A DNA stretch of 64,000 nt from Stenotrophomonas sepilia. Lineage in GTDB: Bacteria; Pseudomonadota; Gammaproteobacteria; Xanthomonadales; Xanthomonadaceae. Under the pieces are notes generated by a model. That model did not search any database and was not told the origin of the DNA. It was given only the letters and a program-made list of their open reading frames with translations. The DNA lies in NCBI RefSeq assembly GCF_003244875.1, contig NZ_LXXZ01000033.1, forward strand, positions 62,001 through 126,000, in the 5' to 3' direction. Below, one piece after another: positions 10,871 to 18,857 of this stretch; the first letter of the stretch is position 1, and the number at the start of each line of letters is the position of its first letter. The translations under genes were made by a program, and so were the position numbers.

Positions 10871-11380
10871 ATGGCCCGAGCCTTGCCCCGTACCGAACGC
10901 ATTCCCCGCCTGAGCCGGCTGAGCTGGCTGATGGGCCTGTACGCGGAGAACTACCGCCATCTGGTGCGCCTGTTCGAACCGGCGGGACTGGCGGCGGGCA
11001 GCTACATTTCCTCGATCGGCGACGGCCTGGATGTCCGCCTGGACGTGATCGAGTGCCACCGCTATACGGTGGAACTGCGGCTCACCTACGACATCGCCGA
11101 CCCGGTCACCGGCGAGCCGGATCCTTCGGCCTATGTTCGCCTGTACCGTGACGCGCGCCAGGCCGAGACCACCCATTGCTACGTCGGCCGCCGCTGGCAG
11201 GACACCATGGGCCTGTACCCGCCGCCGGCGGAGTTGATCAGCCATCGCATGCGGATGAACACCTTCCTCGGCAAGTGGCTGGAATACCTGGCCGAGCGCG
11301 GCCACGGCGTCGCCACGCTGCGCCGTGACCCCGATGGCGCCGGTGCGCCTGCCGAGCGCCGCCTGTCGCTGGTGCGCTGA
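10871..11380 (+). CDS. DUF1249 domain protein (YqiB-like)
   Basis: A 169-residue soluble protein matching the DUF1249 family, to which E. coli YqiB belongs; function unknown. Family-like segments are [16 protein letters not shown] near the N-terminus, a beta-rich middle ([21 protein letters not shown]), then [12 protein letters not shown] and the C-terminal [20 protein letters not shown]. It precedes a Nudix gene by 42 bases on the same strand. In enterobacteria yqiB is also near Nudix gene nudF, which supports the assignment. No catalytic residues are evident. Confidence 0.88.
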   Translation: MARALPRTERIPRLSRLSWLMGLYAENYRHLVRLFEPAGLAAGSYISSIGDGLDVRLDVIECHRYTVELRLTYDIADPVTGEPDPSAYVRLYRDARQAETTHCYVGRRWQDTMGLYPPPAELISHRMRMNTFLGKWLEYLAERGHGVATLRRDPDGAGAPAERRLSLVR

Positions 11381-11422
11381 TCGGCCATAATCCAGGGCTG
11401 ACCTGCCGCTGGATACCGCCCC

Positions 11423-11911
11423 ATGCCGTACACCCCGATCGTCGCCACCCTGGGCTATGTACTGTCGCCCGATCGTCGCCAGGTGCTGATGATCCATCGC
11501 AATACGCGCCCCGGTGACCATCACCTCGGCAAGTACAATGGCCTGGGTGGCAAGATCGAAGCGGACGAGGACGTGGCGGCCAGCATGCGCCGCGAGATTG
11601 CCGAGGAAGCCGGCATCGACTGCACCGGCATGCGCCTGCGCGGCACTCTCAGCTGGCCCGGTTTCGGCAGGCACGGCGAAGACTGGCTGGGCTTCGTGTT
11701 CGTCATCGACAGCTTCGAAGGCACCCCGCACGGCGGCAACCACGAAGGCACGCTGGAGTGGGTGGATCTGGACAAGCTGGACACGCTGCCGATGTGGGAA
11801 GGCGACCGCAACTTCCTGCCGCTGGTGTTCGACGCCGACCCGCGCCCGTTCCACGGCGTGATGCCTTACAAGGACGGGCGCATGGTCAGTTGGTCCTACA
11901 GCCGGCTGTGA
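11423..11911 (+). CDS. Nudix hydrolase, MutT/8-oxo-dGTPase type
   Basis: Predicted pyrophosphohydrolase of nucleoside-diphosphate derivatives; candidates are 8-oxo-dGTP or related oxidised nucleotides. The Nudix box GX5EX7REX2EEXG is complete at Gly43-Gly64 (Glu49, Arg57-Glu58, Glu61-Glu62). The lead-in [12 protein letters not shown] and the following GTLSWPGFG and [13 protein letters not shown] resemble the human MTH1-like subgroup. At 162 residues it is a single-domain enzyme. It sits 42 bases after the DUF1249 gene. Substrate cannot be fixed from sequence alone. Confidence 0.92.
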   Translation: MPYTPIVATLGYVLSPDRRQVLMIHRNTRPGDHHLGKYNGLGGKIEADEDVAASMRREIAEEAGIDCTGMRLRGTLSWPGFGRHGEDWLGFVFVIDSFEGTPHGGNHEGTLEWVDLDKLDTLPMWEGDRNFLPLVFDADPRPFHGVMPYKDGRMVSWSYSRL

Positions 11912-11948
11912 CCCGGCGAATCGGGGAGGTGCCAACCGTTCCGGTGGG

Positions 11949-12028
11949 TGCCAACCCGGGTTGGCAGGCTCTTTCGGTCAATTAATACCCGGGCAATATT
12001 GACGACCATAAATTACCCGGGCAATATT
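11949..12028. promoter_or_regulatory. Palindrome and twin CCCGGG-centred repeats upstream of the DUF2239 gene
   Basis: A perfect 18-bp palindrome TGCCAACCCGGGTTGGCA (11949-11966) follows the Nudix gene. Two direct copies of TACCCGGGCAATATT then occur at 11986-12000 and 12014-12028, 28 bases apart, each nearly palindromic around CCCGGG and embedded in AT-rich sequence. They end 26 bases before the next start codon, so they look like operators in a promoter region. Confidence 0.5.
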
Positions 12029-12054
12029 CGCGCATCACCTCTGATGCCATTGCC

Positions 12055-12672
12055 ATGCCTGCGTCCCGACTCCCTCCCTTCAGTTGTTTCGACGGCCATC
12101 GCCTCGTTGCCTGCGGCAGCCCGGAAGTGGCGGCACTGGCGCTCAAGCGGCTGCGCGCCGACAACGCTGCCGGACCATTGCTGGTGTTCGACAACGCCAC
12201 CGGCCGCACCCGCGATTTCGATACGCGCGGCAGTGACGAGGAACTGCTGGCGCGGGTAACCGAAGCGTTTCCCCCCTCTGGCGAGGCGGATGCCGAGATC
12301 ACTGCCGAAGACGCTGCGGCGACCCCGCGTGGCCGTGGCCGCCCCAAGCTGGGCGTGGTCGCCCGTGAAGTGACCTTGCTGCCGCGCCATTGGGCGTGGC
12401 TGGCAGAGCAGCCGGGCGGGGCCTCGGTGGCATTGCGAAAACTGGTGGAGGCGGCCAGCCGCGTCGGTGCGGACAAGGACCGCTGGCGTCGCGATGCCGA
12501 GCGCGCCTATCACTTCCTGCAGACCATCGCCGGTGACCTGCCGGGCTTCGAGGAGGCCATCCGCGTGCTGTTCGCGCACGACCGTACGGGCCTTGAAGCG
12601 GTGCTGCATTCCTGGCCCAGGGATGTGCGCGACCACGCCCTGCGTCTGGCGTTCGACAGCGCTGACGGCTGA
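12055..12672 (+). CDS. DUF2239 family protein
   Basis: A 205-residue protein matching the uncharacterised DUF2239 family. Visible features are an N-terminal segment (FSCFDGHRLVACG, LVFDNATGRTRDFD), a short basic linker TPRGRGRPKLGVVAREVTLLPRHW that looks like an AT-hook-type DNA contact (RGRGRPK, about residues 87-93), and a helical C-terminal half (ASVALRKLVEAASR, DLPGFEEAIRVLFAHD). The RGRP core suggests possible DNA binding, which is inference. The twin CCCGGG repeats just upstream could be its own operators. Confidence 0.82.
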   Translation: MPASRLPPFSCFDGHRLVACGSPEVAALALKRLRADNAAGPLLVFDNATGRTRDFDTRGSDEELLARVTEAFPPSGEADAEITAEDAAATPRGRGRPKLGVVAREVTLLPRHWAWLAEQPGGASVALRKLVEAASRVGADKDRWRRDAERAYHFLQTIAGDLPGFEEAIRVLFAHDRTGLEAVLHSWPRDVRDHALRLAFDSADG

Positions 12673-12789
12673 ACCATCGCGCCGTCGTTGAGCGGCGGCG
12701 CCACCTGATCGCGGGCTGCGGCCCGGTCCCCTGTGCTTGCTTTGCTGGTGGAAACGCCGGGCAGGGCAGCGCCTTGCCCAGAGAACCCC

Positions 12790-14151
12790 ATGAACTCCCC
12801 TGTACATCCCACGCCCCTGGTCGCGCCGCCTCTGTGGCGCACCTACCTGGCCCTGCTGCTGCCGATGCTGCTGACCAATGCGCTGCAGCTGGCCGCAGGC
12901 ACGCTGGACAACATCTACCTCGGCCATCTGCTCGGTACCCAGGCGGTGGCCGTGGCCGCTGCGTTCTTCCCGGTCTTCTTCCTGCTGCTGGCCCTGGTGA
13001 TGGGCCTGGCGACCGGCGCGATGGTGCTGATCGGGCACGCCTGGGGCGCGGGTCGGCCGCAGCAGGTGCGCGCGGTGGCTGGCAGTGCGGTGGCGCTGAT
13101 CCTTGTGCTGTCGGTGCTGGTGATGGCTCTGGGGAGCGGTTTCGCACCACAGCTTCTGATGTCACTGGGTACACCGGCACCGATCCTCGGTGAGTCCATC
13201 GTCTACGCGCGCGTGCTGCTGCTGGCGGCGCCGGCGTTCTTCCTGCTGTGGCTGGCCACTGCCGTGAGCCGCGCAGTAGGCGATGCGAAGACGCCGCTGC
13301 ATGCGCTGCTGCTGGCCACGGCGGTGGGCCTGCTGTGCACGCCGCTGCTGATTCTGGGCTGGGCCGGCCTGCCGCGGCTGGGATCGGCCAGTGCGGCGGT
13401 GTCGGCGGCGTTTGCCTCGCTGTTGGCCCTGGGCTGGCTGTTGTTGCGTTGGCATCGGGCAGGACATCCCTTGGCACCGGGCCCTGAGTTGTTGCATGCC
13501 ATTCGTTTCGATGGCGCGATCATCCGATCGATGCTCCGCATCGGCATACCCTCCTCGCTGCAGATGCTCAGCCTGGCCGTCGCCGAAATCGTGTTGCTGG
13601 GCTGGATCAACCGTTACGGCTACACCGCTACGGCCGCCTACGGTGCGGTCAACCAGCTGATGAACTGGGTGCAGTTGCCGGCAATGTCGTTGGGGATCAC
13701 CGCCACCATCCTCGCGGCGCATGCGATGGGCGCCGGGCGTACAGCACGGCTGCCGGCCATCGCCCGGACGGGTGTGCTGGTGGCGCTGGCGACGCTGAGC
13801 GTGGTGGTGGTGCTGGTTGTGGCGCTGGCGCGCGGGCTGACCGGGCTGATCCTGGCGGCAGCCGACGTGCGCGAGCTGGCTGCGTTGCAGCTGCGCACTG
13901 TGGTGTGGGGCGTGCTGGCGATGGGAATCAGCGCGGTGCTTGTCGGGGTGATGCGCGGCAGCGGCACGGTATGGTTGCCAGCGTTGCTGGGTATGGCAGC
14001 GGTGCTGCTGGTGGAACTGCCGCTGGCGATATGGATGCAGGCGCAGCACGGGCTGGCCGGCGTGTGGTGGGCGTGGCCGCTGGGGTTGCTGGCCATGCTG
14101 GTGATGCAGGTGTTGTGCTTCGCGCGTTGGCGGCGGGTGCAGGCTGGGTAG
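12790..14151 (+). CDS. MATE family multidrug efflux transporter
   Basis: Inner-membrane cation-coupled drug exporter of 453 residues with about twelve hydrophobic segments in two homologous halves. Family features are LPMLLTNALQLAAGTLDNIYLGHLLG in TM1, the second-half repeat of this pattern (RIGIPSSLQMLSLAVAEIVLLGWINRYG), and ALVMGLATGAMVLIGHAWGAGR. The family exports fluoroquinolones, dyes or aminoglycosides; substrates are not predictable here. ATG 12790 is preferred over the longer frame from 12733 because the transmembrane start follows directly. The stop codon TAG is the GTAG of a SMAG repeat. Confidence 0.92.
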   Translation: MNSPVHPTPLVAPPLWRTYLALLLPMLLTNALQLAAGTLDNIYLGHLLGTQAVAVAAAFFPVFFLLLALVMGLATGAMVLIGHAWGAGRPQQVRAVAGSAVALILVLSVLVMALGSGFAPQLLMSLGTPAPILGESIVYARVLLLAAPAFFLLWLATAVSRAVGDAKTPLHALLLATAVGLLCTPLLILGWAGLPRLGSASAAVSAAFASLLALGWLLLRWHRAGHPLAPGPELLHAIRFDGAIIRSMLRIGIPSSLQMLSLAVAEIVLLGWINRYGYTATAAYGAVNQLMNWVQLPAMSLGITATILAAHAMGAGRTARLPAIARTGVLVALATLSVVVVLVVALARGLTGLILAAADVRELAALQLRTVVWGVLAMGISAVLVGVMRGSGTVWLPALLGMAAVLLVELPLAIWMQAQHGLAGVWWAWPLGLLAMLVMQVLCFARWRRVQAG

Positions 14152-14211
14152 TGCCGGCCGCTGGCCGGCACTCCGGAATGGCAGGGGCAGCCGGCCAGCG
14201 GCCGGCTCTAC
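14148..14211. repeat. Inverted pair of SMAG repeats
   Basis: GTAGTGCCGG type in plus orientation at 14148-14170, beginning inside the MATE gene so that its TAG is the stop codon, and a minus copy at 14189-14211. The pair can form a long hairpin at the end of the MATE transcript. Confidence 0.9.
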
Positions 14212-14601
14212 CACTTCAGGGCCGCTGCGCCAGCAGCAGGTGGAAGCATCCGGCATCATCATCGTCCGTCACCAGGAATCGGACGTGGCGGCGGGCCCGC
14301 CGGTGACCATAGCGCCGACCTCGCGGCTTGGGAAGTAGGGAAACCCCGCGTCAGGGTGATGAGGAAATGTCCACCGTCGCAGTCGGTGAGATCTGGTTGT
14401 CCACAGGGGGTGTGGATTACGCGTGGGCAACTTTGTGGATAAGCCGCGACAGGCGCCACCCCCCTAGGCTGTCAAGATGGGTGGCGAAAAATTCACCGCC
14501 GGTGAGGGCGGGTGAGGGGGCGGTGAAGGTGGCCCCGTCAGCGCTGTCCCCAGCGGCGGCGCTCGCGGTAACCTGTGGGCCTTGATGCTCCGTGAGTCCC
14601 C
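14212..14601. other. Intergenic region with three DnaA-box-like sites
   Basis: No convincing gene in this stretch. Three DnaA-box-like nonamers lie within 46 bases: TTGTCCACA (14397-14405), TGTGGATTA (14411-14419) and TGTGGATAA (14434-14442). The last is a perfect match to the consensus TTATCCACA on the minus strand. The first two differ at one position. The start of pssA is 160 bases downstream. Confidence 0.5.
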
Positions 14602-15216
14602 ATGAAACGTCACTTCTCGATGCTGCGCGAATTCCAGCTGGCCGACTGGTTCACCCTGGCCAATGCTTTCTGCGGCACCGGTGCGGTCTTCGCTGCGATG
14701 CGCTTCCTGCAGGATGGCGAGCGCGGCTACCTGCTGTTCGGCATGGCGCTGATCCCGTTGGCCTTCATCTTCGACGCCCTTGATGGGCGCATCGCGCGCT
14801 GGCGCAAGTCCAGCTCCACCCTCGGCCGCGAGCTGGACTCGCTGTCCGACGTGATCTCCTTCGGGGTGGCCCCAGCGGCGCTGGCCTATGCCTGTGGCAT
14901 GCAGGGTGGCTGGGACTGGCTGGTGCTGAGCTACTTCGTCTGCTGCGGCGTCAGCCGCCTGGCACGCTACAACGTCACTGCCGAGGCAATGACCGGCGAT
15001 GAGGGCAAGGTCACGTATTTCGAGGGCACCCCGATCCCGACCAGCCTGGTGCTGGTGATCGTACTGGCGATCGCCGCCGGCACCGATGCCATCGGCCAGA
15101 ACATCTGGTTCGGCCAGTGGCAGATCGGACCGTGGCAGCTGCACCCGATGGTGCTGTTGTTCGCCCTGTCCGGGTCGCTGATGATCAGCAAGACCCTGCG
15201 TATCCCCAAGCCATGA
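14602..15216 (+). CDS. pssA: CDP-diacylglycerol-serine O-phosphatidyltransferase
   Basis: Makes phosphatidylserine from CDP-diacylglycerol and serine at the inner membrane, the first step towards phosphatidylethanolamine. The CDP-alcohol phosphatidyltransferase motif is complete: Asp61-Gly62-x2-Ala65-Arg66-x8-Gly75-x3-Asp79-x3-Asp83. The 204-residue product is of the short, multi-membrane-segment Bacillus-type class rather than the phospholipase-D-like E. coli type. Hydrophobic segments cluster around residues 20-60, 85-120 and 140-195. phaE starts 22 bases downstream, so it probably shares a transcript with the polyester synthase genes. Confidence 0.93.
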   Translation: MKRHFSMLREFQLADWFTLANAFCGTGAVFAAMRFLQDGERGYLLFGMALIPLAFIFDALDGRIARWRKSSSTLGRELDSLSDVISFGVAPAALAYACGMQGGWDWLVLSYFVCCGVSRLARYNVTAEAMTGDEGKVTYFEGTPIPTSLVLVIVLAIAAGTDAIGQNIWFGQWQIGPWQLHPMVLLFALSGSLMISKTLRIPKP

Positions 15217-15238
15217 GCCAGCCCTGCGGAGGCCTGCG

Positions 15239-16288
15239 ATGACCAGCTCGGCCCACGATGCCGGCAGCAGCGATTTCGAGACGCTGGCCCGGCAGTACTT
15301 CGGCGCCTGGGGTGATGCTCTGCGCCATGCGGGCGCGCCCGCTGCACCTGCCGGTGACGACCCCGGCAGCTGGCAACGGTTGTTTGACTGGTGGGGCCAA
15401 TTGCTGCCCGAACAGGCGCCCGGCGCGCCGGAAGATGCCATGCGCCGGTTCCGCGAACAGGCGGGCAGCTGGTACGGCACCATGCAGGAGGTCGCCGCTC
15501 GGTTTGCCGGCCGCGACGCCAGCAGTGCCGACGTGGCCCAGGCCTGGCGTGAGGCGGTGCAGGGGCAGGGCGACGGCATGCTGCAATGGATGCTGCAGGG
15601 TGCCCGCGGCAGCACCCACGCCGGTGCCGCAGTACCTGAATTCGCCGCATGGCTGCAGCAGTTCCAGCTGCAGGCGGGCCCGTGGCTGCAGGGCCCGGCA
15701 TTCGGCCCCGGCCGCGAGCACCAGGCGCGCTGGCAGGCCCTGCTGCGTGCGCAGGAAGAATACCAGCAGCATTCGCGCGCCTATGTCGACCAGATCAAGC
15801 GGGCATTGGACGAGGCATTTGCGCTGTTCGAGCAGCGCCTGGCCGAGCACGAACAGCCGGGCAGCCAGCTGACCAGCGCCCGCGCGATGTTCGACCTGTG
15901 GATCGAAGTGGCCGAGGAGGCCTACGCCAAGGTCGCCATGTCCGAACCGTTCCAGCAGGTGTACGCCTCGCTGGGCAACGCGCAGATGCGTCTGCGCGCC
16001 GGCCTGCAGCGCGAGGTGGAACAGATGAGTGAACGTATCGGCCTGCCGACCCGCAGCGAGATGGATGCCGCACACCGCCGCATCGCCGAGCTGGAGCGCA
16101 GCCTGCGCCGGCTGCAGGCACAAGTGGCGGTGCTGGCTGGAACCGCTGCGGTCGATCCGGTGGCGCAGCCGACGCCGGCGAAGGTGAAGCCAGCCGCCCG
16201 CAAGGCCGCGAAGAGGGCCGCGCCGGCAAAGAAGGCGGCTGCCAAAAAGTCCGAATCTCGCACCACCTCACGGGCACGTGACCGATGA
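15239..16288 (+). CDS. phaE: Class III polyhydroxyalkanoate synthase subunit PhaE
   Basis: Non-catalytic subunit of class III PHA synthase; needed for PhaC activity in granule formation. The 349-residue protein is soluble and helical, with the family-like segments AQAWREAVQGQGDGMLQWML, ALFEQRLAEHEQ and SARAMFDLWIEVAEEAYAKVAMSEPFQQVY, followed by RSEMDAAHRRIAELERSLRRLQAQVA (coiled coil, about residues 276-302). It ends in a lysine/alanine-rich tail (KPAARKAAKRAAPAKK) that could bind DNA or polyphosphate, a PhaF/histone-like feature. It overlaps the phaC start by four bases (ATGA), so the two are translationally coupled. Confidence 0.9.
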   Translation: MTSSAHDAGSSDFETLARQYFGAWGDALRHAGAPAAPAGDDPGSWQRLFDWWGQLLPEQAPGAPEDAMRRFREQAGSWYGTMQEVAARFAGRDASSADVAQAWREAVQGQGDGMLQWMLQGARGSTHAGAAVPEFAAWLQQFQLQAGPWLQGPAFGPGREHQARWQALLRAQEEYQQHSRAYVDQIKRALDEAFALFEQRLAEHEQPGSQLTSARAMFDLWIEVAEEAYAKVAMSEPFQQVYASLGNAQMRLRAGLQREVEQMSERIGLPTRSEMDAAHRRIAELERSLRRLQAQVAVLAGTAAVDPVAQPTPAKVKPAARKAAKRAAPAKKAAAKKSESRTTSRARDR

Positions 16289-17352
16289 AGGGACCGCTGG
16301 GCTTCAACGCCGATGACCTGATGCAGGAAACCCTGGCGATGCAGCGCAAGCTGATGGAAGGGCTGAAGCTGCTGCCGCAGGTGGAAGACGTTGACTATGG
16401 CGTGACCGCCCGCGAGGAAGTGTGGCGCGACGGCAAGGTGGTGCTCTACCGCTTCGTCGGCGAACAGGCGCCGACCCGGCGCACGCCGCTGCTGATCGTC
16501 TACGCGCTGGTCAACCGGCCGTACATGGTCGACCTGCAGGCCGACCGCTCCCTGGTGCAGAAGCTGTTGGCGCTCGGGCAGGACGTGTACGTGCTGGACT
16601 GGGGCTACCCGGATCGTTCGGAGCGCTTCCAGACGCTGGAGGACTATCTGCTGCGCTATATCGATGGTGCGGTGGATGCACTGCGCGTGCGCAGTGGCGG
16701 CCCGATCGACCTGCTCGGCATCTGCCAGGGCGGTGTGTTCGCGCTGTGCTATGCCGCGCTGCGCCGGGAGAAGCTGGGCAAGCTGATCACCATGGTCACC
16801 CCGGTCGATTTCCAGACGGCCGACAACATGCTCTCGCACTGGGCGCGGCAGGTGGACGTGGATCTGCTGGTGGATACGCTGGGCAACATACCGGCTGACC
16901 TGATGAATGCCAGCTACCTGATGCTCAAGCCATTCCGCCTGAACGTGCAGAAGTACGTCGGTCTGCTCGATATCCTCGACGACAAGGCGGCGCTGGAGGA
17001 TTTCCTGCGCATGGAAAAATGGATCTTCGATTCGCCGGACCTGGCGGGCGAGGCGTTCCGTGACTTCATCAAGCAGTTCTACCAGGGCAACGGCCTGGTG
17101 AACGGTACGGTGCGGATCGGCGAGGAAGCCGTGGATCTGTCGCAGGTGACCTTGCCGGTGCTGAACATCTATGCCGAGCAGGACCATCTGGTACCGCCGG
17201 ACGCCTCGCGCGCGATGCGTGGGCGCCTGGGCACGGACGACTACACCGAGTCCAGTTTCCGCGGTGGCCACATTGGTATCTATGTGTCCGGCCGCGCCCA
17301 GCGCGAAGTGCCGGCCACGATCGATGGCTGGTTGAAGGCGCGTGACCTGTAG
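16285..17352 (+). CDS. phaC: Class III polyhydroxyalkanoate synthase subunit PhaC
   Basis: Polymerises (R)-3-hydroxyacyl-CoA into polyester at the granule surface, together with PhaE. The alpha/beta hydrolase has the lipase-like box GICQGG with catalytic Cys147; the conserved Asp is in YAEQDHLVPP and His in GGHIGIYVSG. At 355 residues it is of the class III size (class I enzymes are near 600). Conserved LDWGYPDRSE and WARQVDVDLLVDTLG blocks support the call. The stop codon TAG overlaps a GTAG repeat (17349-17372). The partner gene phaE overlaps upstream; no phaA, phaB or phasin gene is in the window. Confidence 0.95.
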   Translation: MKGPLGFNADDLMQETLAMQRKLMEGLKLLPQVEDVDYGVTAREEVWRDGKVVLYRFVGEQAPTRRTPLLIVYALVNRPYMVDLQADRSLVQKLLALGQDVYVLDWGYPDRSERFQTLEDYLLRYIDGAVDALRVRSGGPIDLLGICQGGVFALCYAALRREKLGKLITMVTPVDFQTADNMLSHWARQVDVDLLVDTLGNIPADLMNASYLMLKPFRLNVQKYVGLLDILDDKAALEDFLRMEKWIFDSPDLAGEAFRDFIKQFYQGNGLVNGTVRIGEEAVDLSQVTLPVLNIYAEQDHLVPPDASRAMRGRLGTDDYTESSFRGGHIGIYVSGRAQREVPATIDGWLKARDL

Positions 17353-17372
17353 AGTCGAGCCATGCTCGATTG
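17349..17372 (+). repeat. SMAG-type repeat (GTAGAGTCGAG type)
   Basis: GTAGAGTCGAGCCATGCTCG plus TTG, with arms TCGAGC and GCTCGA. Its TAG is the phaC stop codon. Confidence 0.85.
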
Positions 17373-17382
17373 ACCTGGGGGG

Positions 17383-17754
17383 ATGATGACGTACCGGATT
17401 TCGTTGATTCTTGCGGCACTGCTGGCAGCACAATTTGCCCACGCCGCACCCAGTGCCGATGCACGCCGGGAGATCGCCCAGCTGATTTCCAGCCTGGACG
17501 GCTCGCAGTGCCGTTTCCAGCGCAATGGCAGCTGGTACGACGGCGGCGATGCGCGCGCTCATCTGCAGCGCAAGTACGACTACCTGCTGAAGAAGGACAT
17601 GGTGGACAGCGCCGAGCAGTTCATCGAGCGCGCCGCCAGCCAGAGCAGCATGAGCGGGAAGCCTTACCGCATCCAGTGCCCGGGGCAGCCTGAACAGACC
17701 GCGGCCGCCTGGTTCGGTGCGCGCCTGCAGGCGCTGCGTCTCCGCACGCCGTAG
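17383..17754 (+). CDS. DUF5329-like periplasmic protein
   Basis: A 123-residue secreted protein of unknown function. The N-terminal signal peptide (ISLILAALLAAQFAHA, cleavage after Ala22) is followed by a helical body: AREIAQLISSLDGSQCRF, RNGSWYDGGDARAHLQRKYDYLL, SAEQFIERAASQSSMSGKPYRIQC. The Cys pair in SQC and IQC suggests a disulphide. The pattern WYDGxxAxxHLxxKYxYL and the late GKPY match what I know of DUF5329. It begins about 30 bases after phaC and may share its transcript. Role not known. Confidence 0.75.
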   Translation: MMTYRISLILAALLAAQFAHAAPSADARREIAQLISSLDGSQCRFQRNGSWYDGGDARAHLQRKYDYLLKKDMVDSAEQFIERAASQSSMSGKPYRIQCPGQPEQTAAAWFGARLQALRLRTP

Positions 17755-17767
17755 ACACGGAGGCGGT

Positions 17768-17791
17768 GTAGAGTCGCGGCGTGCTCGACTG
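17768..17791 (+). repeat. SMAG-type repeat (GTAGAGTCGCG type)
   Basis: GTAGAGTCGCGGCGTGCTCG plus ACTG, an imperfect hairpin of the GTAGAGTCGAG type between two genes. Confidence 0.7.
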
Positions 17792-17821
17792 ATTCTGCCC
17801 GCAAGCCGAGGAGACACCGCC

Positions 17822-18025
17822 GTGAACACCACGCCCAAGACGCTGTCGCGTTCATTGAACGACCGCATGATTGCCGGCGTGATGGGCGGCATTGCCCATC
17901 GCTTCGGCTGGAACCCCACCCTGGTGCGGATCGTGTTCGTGCTGGTATCGATCGGCTCGGCCGCCTTCCCCGGCATTCTGATCTACCTGATCCTGTGGCT
18001 GCTGATTCCGAACGAGGCGGATTGA
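17822..18025 (+). CDS. PspC domain protein
   Basis: A 67-residue membrane protein of the PspC (phage-shock) domain family. It has the characteristic start DRMIAGVMGGIAHRFGWNPTLVRI and a single hydrophobic segment FVLVSIGSAAFPGILIYLILWLLIP. Start GTG 17822 has GAGGAG 8 bases upstream and is chosen over the longer frame. It lacks the long C-terminal part of E. coli PspC, so the toxin-binding role of that domain cannot be assumed. It is probably coupled to the next gene, whose TTG start overlaps its TGA stop. Confidence 0.9.
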   Translation: MNTTPKTLSRSLNDRMIAGVMGGIAHRFGWNPTLVRIVFVLVSIGSAAFPGILIYLILWLLIPNEAD

Positions 18026-18474
18026 ACACCGCCGCTCGATCCCGGCCGCTCTGGCTGCGCGCGCTGCAGATGCTGGGCGCCGCATGGACGCTGCCCAACA
18101 CACTGATCGGCCTGATCGGCGGCCTGGCCGGCATGCTTGGCGGCGCGACGCTGCGATGGAGCGGGCGGGACTGCGCCGTGGTGTTCGATCACTGGCCGTG
18201 GGGGCCGGGCGGTGCGATCACCCTGGGCAACGTGATCCTGCATACCGGCCATGACCTCGGCATCTGTTGCCGGACCTATGCGCATCAGGCGGGGTGGGGC
18301 GTGGAGCCGCTGATTCGGCTGGACGACCACGAGCGCGCGCACGTTTACCAGTACATGGTGCTGGGGCCGTTGTACCTGCCGGTGTACCTGCTGTGTGGTG
18401 GGGTGAGTGCACGCAATCCGTTCGAACGCGCGGCCGATCATTTCGCCCGGTTCGGGCGTGGTTGGTGGCCGTAG
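18022..18474 (+). CDS. Small protein with an HExxH motif, unknown function
   Basis: A 150-residue protein I cannot assign to a family. It has one hydrophobic N-terminal segment (TLPNTLIGLIGGLAGMLGG) and a second hydrophobic segment YMVLGPLYLPVYLLCGG. Between them is DHERAHVYQYMV, whose HERAH fits the HExxH zinc-protease motif, and further on NPFERAADHFA could supply a third ligand. An N-terminally anchored metallopeptidase-like fold is an inference; a chance match is possible. TTG 18022 overlaps the PspC stop and has GAGGCGG upstream; an alternative GTG start is at 17995. Confidence 0.7.
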   Translation: MNTAARSRPLWLRALQMLGAAWTLPNTLIGLIGGLAGMLGGATLRWSGRDCAVVFDHWPWGPGGAITLGNVILHTGHDLGICCRTYAHQAGWGVEPLIRLDDHERAHVYQYMVLGPLYLPVYLLCGGVSARNPFERAADHFARFGRGWWP

Positions 18475-18857
18475 TTTCCAGCCAACGGCGCGGCCCCTCG
18501 TGGGTGGTGATGCCTGGTTGTCAAATGCAAAACCCTCGCGCTGGTCGGTCGGGTTGGGTTCACGGCGTCCCCGGCCTACCCACCCTCCCGGCCAGCCCAC
18601 AGGAAACCGGCTTTCCGCGACCAACCAAACCACCCACGAGGGGCTGCGCCGTTGGCGGGAATCCCCGCGATTCGTTAGCCGGAAGTTAAAGATCCGTAAG
18701 CATTCTGCTGCGATCCCGCAGTCATCTGCATGCAACCGATCGTCATTAGCCTTCGTGACGTTCCAGTCAGGTTCGACGCGGTAAGCTCTCCCTCGATGAG
18801 CTCGCAGCATCGCTCATCGAGCGCAGTACGCAGTAGCAATTTGGAGGAAGACATCAC
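18475..18857. other. Intergenic region with a long inverted repeat
   Basis: No gene seen. A 27-bp inverted repeat with one mismatch has left arm 18482-18508 (CCAACGGCGCGGCCCCTCG then TGGGTGGT) and right arm 18629-18655, 120 bases apart. In the loop, CCCACAGGAAACCGGCTTT at 18597-18615 resembles a motif at 57819-57837. The rest may hold the promoter of the following small gene. Confidence 0.6.

Noticed and set aside
14397-14442. Chromosomal replication origin
   Set aside because: Despite three DnaA-like boxes, there is no dnaA, dnaN, rpmH or gidA nearby and no AT-rich unwinding element.
14259-14459. 66-codon minus-strand frame over the DnaA-box region
   Set aside because: No start signal, unusual composition and no similarity; the frame covers operator-like sequence and is probably a chance open frame.
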